The translations under genes and the position numbers were made by a program. A stretch of DNA of 64,000 nucleotides from CAVRQM01 sp963822705 (GTDB lineage: Bacteria; Pseudomonadota; Alphaproteobacteria; Acetobacterales; Acetobacteraceae), in assembly GCA_963822705.1 (NCBI GenBank), contig CAWGIX010000011.1, positions 186,001 through 250,000 of the forward strand, written 5' to 3'. A model generated the notes under the pieces. It was not told where the DNA came from and searched no databases. It saw only the letters and a list, made by a program, of their open reading frames with translations. Below are positions 35,305-43,348 of the stretch, in pieces. How positions within the stretch are numbered: position 1 is the stretch's first letter; every line of letters starts with the position of its first letter.

Positions 35305-36053
35305 TCACGTTCTAGCTGCGTCGGAGGCTGCGGCTGCGCGGAGAAATTGTGCCACTTCGTGTGTGATGCGTTCATGCACCTTTTCTGTTCGCCCCTTTGG
35401 CGTGGGACGCTTACGGATTGCGCTGATTGAGTATCGCCGTGGTCGGAGTATTGGTTTCCTGCCGTTATTGAACAATTCCCAAAGAGCATCGTGAAGTGAT
35501 CCTAGAAAAGTCACAAGAAGTTCCAGTTCGCGCATACTTGCGTTCGCAAAAAGCCCTTTAACTCCGGCTACATCGGATATCTCTCTGTGAGCAAACCACT
35601 TATGCCTGATGTCTCTATATCGAGCGTTATAAACCTTTCGTTTCTTGCTAATAAGCAAGCGGAGGCGTCGGAAATCTGCCGGTGTGGGACGTACGTTGTT
35701 TTTAGATAGCCGTCCAACCAATCGGGGGGCGTTGCGCTTCGCCCTTGCTTCCTGACAGCGAGCGCAGCCTTCGAAAATATGGCGCGGTTCTTTTGTGCCA
35801 AGCCAAGCAACCGATCAACGTTGTGATTGGATTTCTGATCGAATATGCGACCTAGAGAAATAAAAGCGGCTGTCTGGAGCGCTCCGAGATTGGTATTCCA
35901 AAACAGAGCGGCGCTGTTGAGCAGGTTGTATACTTCGGGATAGCGCCCTGCGGCCTGGTGTATGGATAGGTAAGCATACAGGAATTGCGCCGCCGAGTTC
36001 GTCTCCGTGCGGAAAATCTCTAGCTCGCATTCAAATTCGGCAGCGGCTGTCAT
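35305..36053 (-). CDS. HEPN-domain protein, AbiU2-like, one frameshift
   Basis: Two overlapping frames join near 35705 into one helical protein of about 248 residues. The first part (AAQFLYAYLSIHQAAGRYPE, LQTAAFISLGRIFDQKSNHN, VDRLLGLAQ) resembles the HEPN_AbiU2 family; the second holds KVYNARYRDIRHKWFAHREI, with the HEPN RNase motif as R-HKWFA-H (Rx5H). HEPN proteins of this type are toxin or abortive-infection RNases. The break falls in an A5 run (one A too few restores GYLKNNVRPTPADF). Base composition is clearly lower in GC than its neighbours and repeats flank it, so it is probably acquired. No antitoxin gene is evident. Confidence 0.65.
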
Positions 36054-36097
36054 GCCTCGCTAGCTTGCCGCCGCGCTCATGACATATTGCCAGTAAG

Positions 36098-36257
36098 CGT
36101 AGGGCCGACAAGCGCAGCGCTGTCCGCCGTCTTGAGATGTGCCACCCACTGCATTGTTCTCGACCATCGTTCCCTGTCGGGATGACGGATGAGCATAGCG
36201 CGGAGACTTCCGTTCGGCGCCGCCGAAGGCGGATTGCAATGCGCTGATCCGCCTACG
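36098..36257 (+). repeat. Dispersed ~150-bp repeat, copy B
   Basis: Left end CGTAGGGCCGACAAGCGCAG and right end GCGCTGATCCGCCTACGG are imperfect inverted repeats. The interior shares TCTTGAGATG, CGACCATCGTTCCCTGTCGG, and CTTCCGTTCGG with copy A in the same order and orientation, with moderate divergence. The two copies bracket the HEPN-type gene as direct repeats about 1.07 kb apart. Confidence 0.65.
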
Positions 36258-36351
36258 GTGCTGCTCCCGCGCATGGCGCAGGCGCACCGCTTCGGTGGTG
36301 AGGAGGCGGTCACCAGCAGTTCTGGCAAGGTGGCGATAGCTCGACATGCCC

Positions 36352-36442
36352 CCCCCCTCACCCCGGCCCTCTCCTCCCAATCGCGGGAGAGGGAGCAGGA
36401 AGCCCTCGCCCCGATTGGGGGGAGAGGGTTGGGTGAGGGGGG
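36352..36442. repeat. Long inverted repeat (31-32 bp arms) after pntB
   Basis: The left arm 36352-36383 (CCCCCCTCACCCCGGCCCTC then TCCTCCCAATCG) pairs with 36412-36442 (CGATTGGGGGGAGAGG then GTTGGGTGAGGGGGG), with two or three mismatches and a 28-base loop. It lies directly behind the pntB stop, so it could act as a terminator, and its C/G-rich sequence resembles a widespread intergenic palindromic repeat. Confidence 0.7.
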
Positions 36443-36449
36443 TTCGCCA

Positions 36450-37851
36450 TTATCCCAGCGCCTTGACGATCTCCTCGGTCATCTTCTTGGCATCGCCAAA
36501 CAGCATCATCGTGTTGGGCCGGAAAAACAGTTCGTTGTCCACGCCGGCATAGCCCGACGCCATCGACCGTTTTACGAACAGCACCGTGCCGCGCCTTTTC
36601 CACGTCCAAAATCGGCATGCCGTAGATCGCGCTTTTCGGGTCGGTCTTTGCCGCCGGGTTGGTCACGTCGTTGGCGCCGATCACATAGGCCACGTCGGCG
36701 GTGGAAAACTCGTTGTTGATCTCCTCCAGCTCAAAAACCTCGTCGTAGGGCACGTTGGCCTCGGCCAGCAGAACGTTCATGTGGCCCGGCATGCGGCCGG
36801 CCACCGGGTGGATGGCGTATTTCACCACCACGCCCTCGTGCTTCAGCGTGTCGGCCAGTTCGCGTACGGCGTGCTGCGCCTGCGCCACCGCCATGCCGTA
36901 GCCGGGCACGATGATGACCTTGCTCGCGTTCTTCATGATGAACGCGGCGTCGTCCGCGTTGCCGGAGCGCACCGTCCGGTCCCCGGCCGGACCGGCTCCG
37001 GCAGCCGTTGCGGTGCCGGTGCCGAACCCCCCCAGCAGCACGTTCAAAATGCTGCGGTTCATGCCCTTGCACATGATGTAGGACAGGATCGCACCCGAGG
37101 CGCCGACCAGGGCACCGGTAATGATCAGCGCCAGATTCTGGATGGTGAAACCGATGCCGCACGCCGCCCAGCCCGAGTAGCTGTTCAGCATCGACACCAC
37201 GACCGGCATGTCGGCGCCGCCGATCGGGATGATCAGCAAGAAACCGAGGGCCACGGACAGCGCGGCGATGAGCCAGAACACCACCTGACTGCCGGAGGCG
37301 ACGAAACTGATGATCAGGATCAGCAGCAGCGCGCCCAAGGCGGCGTTCAGCTGGTGCTGATATCGGAACAGGATCGGTGCCCCGCTCATCAGCGCCTGCA
37401 GCTTCGCGAACGCGATCAGCGAGCCGGAAAACGTCACCGCGCCGATGGCCAGCCCGATCGACATCTCCACCAGGCTTTGCGGGTGGATGTTTCCGGTAAT
37501 GCCGATGCCGAACGCTTCCGGCGCGTTGAGCGCGGCGGCGGCCACGAACACGGCGGCCAGTCCCACCAGCGAGTGGAACCCGGCCACCAGCTGCGGCAGG
37601 GCGGTCATCTGGATGCGCTGGGCGATGAACGTGCCGATGCTGCCGCCGATCAGCACGGCCACCAGCATCAGCAGGTAGCCGACCGCGGACATGTTGGCGT
37701 GGCCCAAGGTGACCAGGATGGCGATCGCCATGCCGGCCATGCCCAGAATGTTGCCGCGGCGCGAGGTTTCCGGGTTGGACAGGCCGCGCAGCGCCATGAT
37801 GAACAGCACGGCGGCGATCAGGTACAACAGCGAGCTGACGCTGGCGGACAT
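36450..37851 (-). CDS. pntB: NAD(P) transhydrogenase beta subunit, frameshifted near the 3' end
   Basis: Membrane and NADP(H)-binding subunit of proton-translocating transhydrogenase, about 466 residues. N-terminal half: about 8-9 transmembrane helices (dII). C-terminal half: dIII with VIIVPGYGMAVAQAQHAVRELAD, HPVAGRMPGHMNVLLAEANVPYD, and YVIGANDVTNPAAKTDP. The open frame drifts after PMLDVEKAR; removing one G near 36590 restores RTVLFVKRSMASGYAG and the end GDAKKMTEEIVKALG with a TAA at 36450-36452. It makes NADPH from NADH using the proton gradient, together with pntA2 and pntA1 just upstream. Confidence 0.93.
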
Positions 37852-37869
37852 TTTCTTTTCCCGCGCTCC

Positions 37870-38262
37870 TTATTTCCGCCGGCGGAACATCTGCAGCATT
37901 CGCTGCGTCACCAGAAAACCGCCAAAAATGTTGACGCTGGCGAGCATGACCGCGACAAAGCCGAACCCCGTGGCCCAGTCGGACAAGGCGAGGCCGGTGG
38001 CCAGCATGGCACCCACCACGATCACCGACGAGATGCCGTTGGTCAGCGCCATCAGCGGCGAGTGCAGTGCCGGGGTGACGTTCCAGACCACGTAGTAGCC
38101 GACGAAGCAGGCCATCAGGAACACGGCGAACAGGAACACGAACGGTTGCACCGCCTCGGCGATCGGGCCGGCGCCGGAGGCCATGGTGCGGGCGGCCACC
38201 GCAAGATCGTTGGCGCGGGCGGCGAGGGCGGCGGCCTGATCGGCGAGCTGGTCGGGGGTCAT
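37870..38262 (-). CDS. pntAB: NAD(P) transhydrogenase alpha subunit, membrane part
   Basis: Small membrane subunit of 130 residues, equivalent to the C-terminal part of E. coli PntA. It has about three to four transmembrane helices (VQPFVFLFAVFLMACFVGYYVVW; SVIVVGAMLATGLAL; FGFVAVMLASVNIFGGFLV) and the conserved VTPALHSPLMALTNGISS segment, and ends with TQRMLQMFRRRK. The ATG at 38262 (MTPDQLADQAAAL) removes a long unconserved leader. It lies 17 bp after the soluble alpha part and 18 bp before pntB, the split three-gene form typical of Rhodospirillales. Confidence 0.95.
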   Translation of the reverse strand: MTPDQLADQAAALAARANDLAVAARTMASGAGPIAEAVQPFVFLFAVFLMACFVGYYVVWNVTPALHSPLMALTNGISSVIVVGAMLATGLALSDWATGFGFVAVMLASVNIFGGFLVTQRMLQMFRRRK

Positions 38263-38279
38263 GCGCAAAAAACTCCGGA

Positions 38280-39419
38280 TCACGCGGCTTGGGCGGGCTG
38301 GAACTGCGGGTGGACAACGGCGCCGCCGCGCGTGAGCAAGGTGCCGCGCACGATCTCGTCGTCCTCGGGGAGTTTCGGGACTTTGGCGTCCTTGTCCCAG
38401 AACGTGGTCAAGAAGGTCAGCAGGTTGCGCGCATAGAGTTGGCTTGCGGCGACGGCGATGCGGCTCGGCCAGTTGCGCCAGCCCAGGATCTTCACGCCGT
38501 TGGCGGTGGTGATGGTGGTGCCGGGCTGGGTCAGCGCGCAATTGCCGCCGGCATCGGCCGCGAGGTCGGCCACCACGCTGCCGGCCTTCATGGCTTGCAC
38601 CATCTCGGCGGTCACGATCACCGGCGCCTTGCCGCCCATGACCAGCGCCGTGCAGATCACGACATCGTTCCGGGCGACCGTGGCGGCCATCAGTTCGGCC
38701 TGCTTTTGCCGGAACGCCTGGCTCATTTCCTTGGCGTAGGCGCCTTTTTGCGCGGCCGTTTCCTCGTCCTCGACGCCGACAAAGGAGGCGCCGAGGGACT
38801 TGATTTCTTCCTTCGCCGCCGGCCGCACGTCGGTGGCCGACACGATCGCGCCCAGGCGGCGGGCGGTGGCGATGGCCTGCAGCCCGGCGACACCGGCGCC
38901 GATGACGAATACCCGCGCCGGGGCGACGGTGCCGGCCGCCGTCATCATCATCGGAAACCCGCGCTCAAAGGCGCCCGCCGCCTCGATCACGCCGCGGTAG
39001 CCGGCCAGATTGGCCTGGCTCGACAGCACGTCCATGGCCTGGGCGCGGGTGATGCGCGGCAGCAGCTCCATGGCCGCAACATGCACCCCGCCGGCGGCCA
39101 GCTCGGCCACCAAGTCCGGCTCGGCGAAGGCGTTGACGATGCAGACCACCAGCGCCCCATGCGGGATCTTTGCCCGGACCTCGCGGTCCGGGACCTGCAC
39201 GGCGAAGACGATCCCGGAATTGTGCAGCGCCGCGCCGGCATCGGGGGCTATTTCGGCGCCGGCGGCGGAGAAATCCGCGTCGGAAATGGAGGCCCCGGCG
39301 CCGGCGCCGGTCTCGACCGCGACGGTGAGCCCGAGCCCGATCAGTTTTTTCACGGTTTCGGGGGTGGCGGCGACCCGGCTTTCCGCCTCGCGCCGTTCCT
39401 TCAGCACCGCAAGGCGCAT
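38280..39419 (-). CDS. pntAA: NAD(P) transhydrogenase alpha subunit, NAD-binding part
   Basis: Soluble dI subunit of 379 residues that binds NAD(H) (AlaDh_PNT fold). MRLAVLKERREAESRVAATPETV opens the N-terminal domain; the NAD site is VFVIGAGVAGLQAIATARRLGA, then VSATDVRPAAKEEIKSLGA; the RQD-type loop lies around AYAKEMSQAFRQKQAEL. The ATG at 39419 has GGGAG about 8 bases upstream and is preferred to a GTG at 39428. It is first in the pntAA-pntAB-pntB operon. Confidence 0.94.
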   Translation of the reverse strand: MRLAVLKERREAESRVAATPETVKKLIGLGLTVAVETGAGAGASISDADFSAAGAEIAPDAGAALHNSGIVFAVQVPDREVRAKIPHGALVVCIVNAFAEPDLVAELAAGGVHVAAMELLPRITRAQAMDVLSSQANLAGYRGVIEAAGAFERGFPMMMTAAGTVAPARVFVIGAGVAGLQAIATARRLGAIVSATDVRPAAKEEIKSLGASFVGVEDEETAAQKGAYAKEMSQAFRQKQAELMAATVARNDVVICTALVMGGKAPVIVTAEMVQAMKAGSVVADLAADAGGNCALTQPGTTITTANGVKILGWRNWPSRIAVAASQLYARNLLTFLTTFWDKDAKVPKLPEDDEIVRGTLLTRGGAVVHPQFQPAQAA

Positions 39420-39564
39420 TTTGCGCACTCCCTCGCATCGTGGCGTCCACGATAGGCGAACCTGGAATGACGGCGCAAACGGCGTCCCCGCACCGGTGGA
39501 GGGGGCGGCCGCGTCTCAAAAAAGACCTCAACGTGCGCGCCGCTATTGCGTGCGCAACGCAGGT

Positions 39565-40896
39565 TTACATCGTAAATCGTGCCGGGGCGGTGAGGGCTGC
39601 CTGAAGCATGGCTTGCAATGCGCCCGCGATCGAGGCCGGGTCGCTGGCCTGGAAAAAGAAATCGGCGGACGAAGCGCAGGCTTGCAGGTTGGGTGCCACA
39701 TTGCCGACGAACGGGGCGATGTTCTGATTGTAGAAATCATTGGTGGGAATTGGGATATACTGAGTATAGAGCGTCATGATTTGCACGTTGTTGGTCTTCA
39801 GCGCCGTGCATAGGCTGGGATCGAATGCCGCCATGATGCGGTTCGAGCCGCTGTAGTAGTCGGCGACCCCGTCCGTGACGATGAACACGAACTTGCGGGC
39901 ATTCGCCTGCGTCGAGCCGTCGCCTCCCAAGCCGGCGATGCTGGTGATCGACTGCATGCCGGCGGGGAAATTCGAATCGGCATCGTTGCCCGCTCCGGTG
40001 ACCGGCACGGTCAATCCGGCAGCTGCGGCCGACGCGGCTGCCAAATCGCCGCTGAGCGGAAACGCCGTCGTGAGCGCGGTGTTGAGCGTATAGAGGCCGA
40101 CCTGGAACTGTGCCGCCGCCGGGGAGGCAGCGAGCGTGGTGATGACCTGCTGCACGGCCTGGTTCAGCACGTCGATGCGCAGCTGGATGCCGTTCGACTC
40201 CGCCAGGCCGTAGAAGTCATTGTTGTTGGCTGCAAAATGGCAGCCGAAGGCGCAGGCTTGGTTCTGCCCCCAGGCGGCGAACAACGGACTTGTTTGCACC
40301 AGTTGTCCGAGCTGGGCCATGCCGGCCGTGGTGGCGGCGATCGCCATCGACGACGAGTTGTCCATCACGATCTGAATGTCAAAGAACGGACTGTTGGTAC
40401 GGCTGACCACCACCGTGCCGGAGGCGGGAAGCGCCGAGACGCCGAACAGGGGGGCGAAGTACGTGGCGGTCGATGCTGCGTACGTGATCGAGGCGGTGAC
40501 GGTGGCGCCGTTCTTTGTGACGCTCACGTTGTCGTAGCTGAGGGTCACCCCCGGAACCGCTCCGGCCTGCGCCGCGAAGCGGAGGGAGCCGGCCTGCTGG
40601 GCCGGGGTCAACGAGGCATTCGGGTTGAGCGCCACGGCATTGGCCCCTGCCATCACCGCGGCAAGTGCCGCGGCATTGGCCGCAAGGTCGAGCTGGCTCT
40701 GGGCCCAGACGGCCGAGCCCACATCCACGGCCAGCGCCACAAACCCCATCACCGGGGTTATGCAGAGCGCAAACGCAACCGCGGTCGCAGCCTTGCGGCT
40801 CGCCAGGCGCGCGGCCAAGGCGGCGATGCGGGCAAGTATCCTGCGGCAATGCAAGACGAGATCCGGGGCGCGGGTCATCCGACGTAGCCCGGACAT
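39565..40896 (-). CDS. TadG-like pilus assembly protein with vWA domain
   Basis: 443 residues. After a basic cytoplasmic start, a single transmembrane segment (ATAVAFALCITPVMGFVALAVDVGSAVW, with DVGSAVWAQSQLDLAANAAALAA) matches the TadE/TadG N-terminal motif. An extracytoplasmic von Willebrand A domain follows (about residue 175 on), with the metal-site motif DNSSSM and a later FIVTDGVADYY. Such proteins are found with Tad/Flp pilus genes, but their exact role is unsettled. It overlaps the TadE gene upstream by 22 bp and ends a three-gene unit. No tadA, tadB, tadC or flp gene is in the window. Confidence 0.85.
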   Translation of the reverse strand: MSGLRRMTRAPDLVLHCRRILARIAALAARLASRKAATAVAFALCITPVMGFVALAVDVGSAVWAQSQLDLAANAAALAAVMAGANAVALNPNASLTPAQQAGSLRFAAQAGAVPGVTLSYDNVSVTKNGATVTASITYAASTATYFAPLFGVSALPASGTVVVSRTNSPFFDIQIVMDNSSSMAIAATTAGMAQLGQLVQTSPLFAAWGQNQACAFGCHFAANNNDFYGLAESNGIQLRIDVLNQAVQQVITTLAASPAAAQFQVGLYTLNTALTTAFPLSGDLAAASAAAAGLTVPVTGAGNDADSNFPAGMQSITSIAGLGGDGSTQANARKFVFIVTDGVADYYSGSNRIMAAFDPSLCTALKTNNVQIMTLYTQYIPIPTNDFYNQNIAPFVGNVAPNLQACASSADFFFQASDPASIAGALQAMLQAALTAPARFTM

Positions 40897-41561
40897 TGAA
40901 CTTGCGCCTGATTCGGTCCGGTGTAGCTGACCCAGTCAGCGTTAGTACCCACGCGCGTGCCCATGTAAGCCGACTCCCGCAACACCAGTCCGGTCCCGAA
41001 CACGACATTGAACAGCGGTGTAAAATTGTAGGTTATGTCGACCACCAGCATCGGCGCGGCGCTGAACGCGTCAGCCGGCAGCTTGGAGAGTGACGGCGGA
41101 GCGGTATCCGGCTGGGAGGTGAGACGGCCGCAGCCTCGGGTGACAGCACTGCCCTGCAGCCCCACGCTCCACGCCACGTTGGCCTTGTAGTTGCAGGCCG
41201 AGGTGCAGGTCTTCGGGATCGGCGTGAACACGACGCTGGTGATCGTCACGCTGAACTGCGAGGAAGGTGCGCTCTGCAGGCTGGGCATGACGGCGTAGAT
41301 GGCCGAACTGGCCGCGGCTGCCTGGGTTGAGGAGAGCACATTCGTATTGGCCGGGGTGGCGGCGCTGGCGGTAGCGATCAGAGCCACAGCGCGAGCTGCG
41401 CCGGCGAGCTGAATCCAGTCAATCACGGCACTCGTCACGTCGTAGAGCGTCAGCACCAGGGTCACGTACACCGGTGCCAACAGCGCGAATTCGAGTGCCG
41501 CTACGGCGCGGCGGTCGCCCGCCCGCCGCAGCCGCAAGAGCCACCGCGTTCCCGGCCGCAT
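40875..41561 (-). CDS. TadE family protein
   Basis: 228 residues. The N-terminal RRAVAALEFALLAPVYVTLVLTLYDV is the TadE pseudopilin-like segment, with the Glu at position +5-like and a hydrophobic helix. The rest is extracytoplasmic and contains four to six cysteines (PKTCTSACNYKANV, TRGCGRL, VQCPGYVG) that may form disulfides. It lies 2 bp after the upstream TadE-like gene and overlaps the vWA gene. The group is likely translationally coupled. Confidence 0.85.
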   Translation of the reverse strand: MRPGTRWLLRLRRAGDRRAVAALEFALLAPVYVTLVLTLYDVTSAVIDWIQLAGAARAVALIATASAATPANTNVLSSTQAAAASSAIYAVMPSLQSAPSSQFSVTITSVVFTPIPKTCTSACNYKANVAWSVGLQGSAVTRGCGRLTSQPDTAPPSLSKLPADAFSAAPMLVVDITYNFTPLFNVVFGTGLVLRESAYMGTRVGTNADWVSYTGPNQAQVQCPGYVG

Positions 41562-41563
41562 CG

Positions 41564-42091
41564 CTAGTACTCGTTCTCATACGGGTAGCTGACCGTCACC
41601 ACGCCCCCGTTGATGGACTGCGACGAGCCGCCGCCTGCCGGCAGAATCCAGCCGAACACGGGCATCTGGTAGCTGACTTGCAGCAGCATCAGGCTGCCGT
41701 CCTGGCCCGGACCGAACGGATTGGAGGCGCCGCCAATCACGGGCGCCTGCGGCAGGGCCGAATAGTCGGCCACCGGTTGCAGCGAGATCGCCAGGTTGGA
41801 GCACGCGAGGAACGACGCCATCTGCGGGCAAAACGTGGATGATTGAAACTGCGTTTCGCTCTGCGACAGTGTCTGGGTTCTGTTGACCGACAGGAGACGT
41901 GCCAATTCGCCGAGGGCGTAGCTCAGAGCGATCTGCACATAAAGTCGGTAGCCGAGGAAAATAACAAACAGCACCAGGCCGAGGAAGGCCGAGCCTACGA
42001 GCGCGAACTCGAGCGCCACCATGGCGGTCCGGTCGTGGCCGAGCCGCCTCGCTGCCTTGCCAAACCTGCCGCCCAGGCACGCTCGTCGCAT
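41564..42091 (-). CDS. TadE-like pseudopilin protein
   Basis: 175 residues from the ATG at 42091. A basic cytoplasmic head (RFGKAARRLGHDRT) leads into AMVALEFALVGSAFLGLVLFVIF, the TadE transmembrane motif with its conserved Glu. The remainder is extracytoplasmic, ending SVSYPYENEY-like. Longer in-frame starts to 42388 add an unconserved Arg-rich stretch. It is first in the three-gene TadE-TadE-TadG unit. Promoter sequence lies in the 296-bp divergent gap before the PEP-CTERM gene. Confidence 0.8.
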   Translation of the reverse strand: MRRACLGGRFGKAARRLGHDRTAMVALEFALVGSAFLGLVLFVIFLGYRLYVQIALSYALGELARLLSVNRTQTLSQSETQFQSSTFCPQMASFLACSNLAISLQPVADYSALPQAPVIGGASNPFGPGQDGSLMLLQVSYQMPVFGWILPAGGGSSQSINGGVVTVSYPYENEY

Positions 42092-42337
42092 CGGGCCCTC
42101 GTTGGAGTCGTCCTCCCGACGCTCCCTACGCCGCGTAAGTAAATCGAGCCTGAACGCCGGCCTGGCCCTGCCACGGACCTGCCAGGGGCTGCACCTCCGC
42201 AGCGGGTCTGCCTTCCGGGGAAACCGTCGGGAAACTTTACATTCCCCTGTTGGGACACCTTCCCGGCCGGCCGCTCGGGCTGAGCGCAACCGTGTATTTC
42301 CAGGCTTCTGGAACAATAAATGACCCATTTTGGCGTC

Positions 42338-42347
42338 TGGTATAAAT
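42338..42347 (+). promoter_or_regulatory. Extended -10 promoter candidate for the PEP-CTERM gene
   Basis: TGGTATAAAT matches an extended -10 element (TGnTATAAT) and sits in an AT-rich pocket about 42 bp upstream of the ATG at 42388. A weak -35-like ATGACC lies near 42320. Seen by pattern only. Confidence 0.35.
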
Positions 42348-42387
42348 TTTGCGTCTAAGCGCTCGGCTAGCAACAAGGAGATGCACA

Positions 42388-43236
42388 ATGATACGCTCGG
42401 CCCACCAGGCTCGGTGTCCAGCTACCAGCGCCGAGATGCGCAGGAACCGGCGAGTAGCTCACATATTGAGATATGCCGGCCTCTTAACCGTCGCGTGTAG
42501 CTTTCTCGCCGGAGGGATGCCCGCCAGGGCCGCTGCGATCGCGTTCGATTACGGCTCGCTCGCCAACGGGGCCAGCGACGCGACTATCCAGAGCTTCATG
42601 CAGAGTTCGCTGCCGGCCGGTGCCTCGGTCACCGTCACGGGCGCCGTCGCGTCCAACAGCTACAATGGCGACGGCTACGTCACCGGGCCGGGTAACGGCA
42701 GCACGTCATATACGCTCGCAAGCATGGACGGCACCTTCATTCAAAACCAGAGCCCGTCCAACGACATCCTGATGAAATTCACCGGGCTCACACTCACCAG
42801 CGTAAGCTTCGACTTCGAAGTCTTTCCGAACGGCACCTGCACGAACCTGTCGAACAATGGCGCCAACTGTGGTGGCAGCGGTGATCCCAACCTGCCCGAC
42901 CTGACCCTGCTGGCGAATGGTTCGCAGGTGATCCGCTATAATGCCTTGGTGCCCGGGAGCGGCGGCAACGCCTCGCCTTACACCAAGTCACCCGCTTCTT
43001 CCCCGGATCTGGCACCACAGCTTCTCGGGTCTAGCGGCACCCTGATGCTGCCGGCTGGCACTACCACGCTGGATTTCGTGGACTGGCCTCCCACGATTGC
43101 GATCGACAATCTGGTCATCAACACCCCGTCAGTGCCGGAGCCCGGGTCGTTGTTGTTGTTCTCAGCAGGTCTGGCCGGGCTGGGGATTTGTCTGGCCGCG
43201 ATGAACCGGAGACGGCTTGGCTGCTCCCACGGGTGA
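42388..43236 (+). CDS. PEP-CTERM sorting domain protein
   Basis: Exported protein of 282 residues. It has an N-terminal signal (AGLLTVACSFLAGGMPARA) and a mature beta-rich domain with many Asn/Gly/Ser/Thr and two Cys in GTCTNLSNNGANCGG. The end is a PEP-CTERM signal: VPEPGSLLLFSAGLAGLGIC followed by a hydrophobic stretch and RRR. Such proteins are processed by an exosortase and often go to exopolysaccharide or the cell surface. No exosortase gene is in the window. The ATG at 42388 lies 7 bases after AAGGAG. A strong terminator hairpin follows. Confidence 0.88.
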   Translation: MIRSAHQARCPATSAEMRRNRRVAHILRYAGLLTVACSFLAGGMPARAAAIAFDYGSLANGASDATIQSFMQSSLPAGASVTVTGAVASNSYNGDGYVTGPGNGSTSYTLASMDGTFIQNQSPSNDILMKFTGLTLTSVSFDFEVFPNGTCTNLSNNGANCGGSGDPNLPDLTLLANGSQVIRYNALVPGSGGNASPYTKSPASSPDLAPQLLGSSGTLMLPAGTTTLDFVDWPPTIAIDNLVINTPSVPEPGSLLLFSAGLAGLGICLAAMNRRRLGCSHG

Positions 43237-43288
43237 GTCCCGCTGCTGCGGGTCGTTACGACTCGTGGTACTCAGGCTTGGCTCGGGT

Positions 43289-43321
43289 CCTCTACCCTAC
43301 CCCGGCGGGGTAGGGTAGAGG
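43289..43321. terminator. Strong 15-bp hairpin terminator between convergent genes
   Basis: A perfect 15-bp stem: CCTCTACCCTACCCC (43289-43303) and GGGGTAGGGTAGAGG (43307-43321), loop GGC. It stands between the PEP-CTERM stop (43236) and the convergent peroxidase stop (43349), so it can serve both directions. Confidence 0.8.
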
Positions 43322-43348
43322 CCCAAAAGCCGGTCCGGCAGCCCGAGC

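Noticed and set aside
34925..36260. Insertion sequence
   Set aside because: Repeats with inverted ends exist, but there is no transposase frame or fragment between or beside them.
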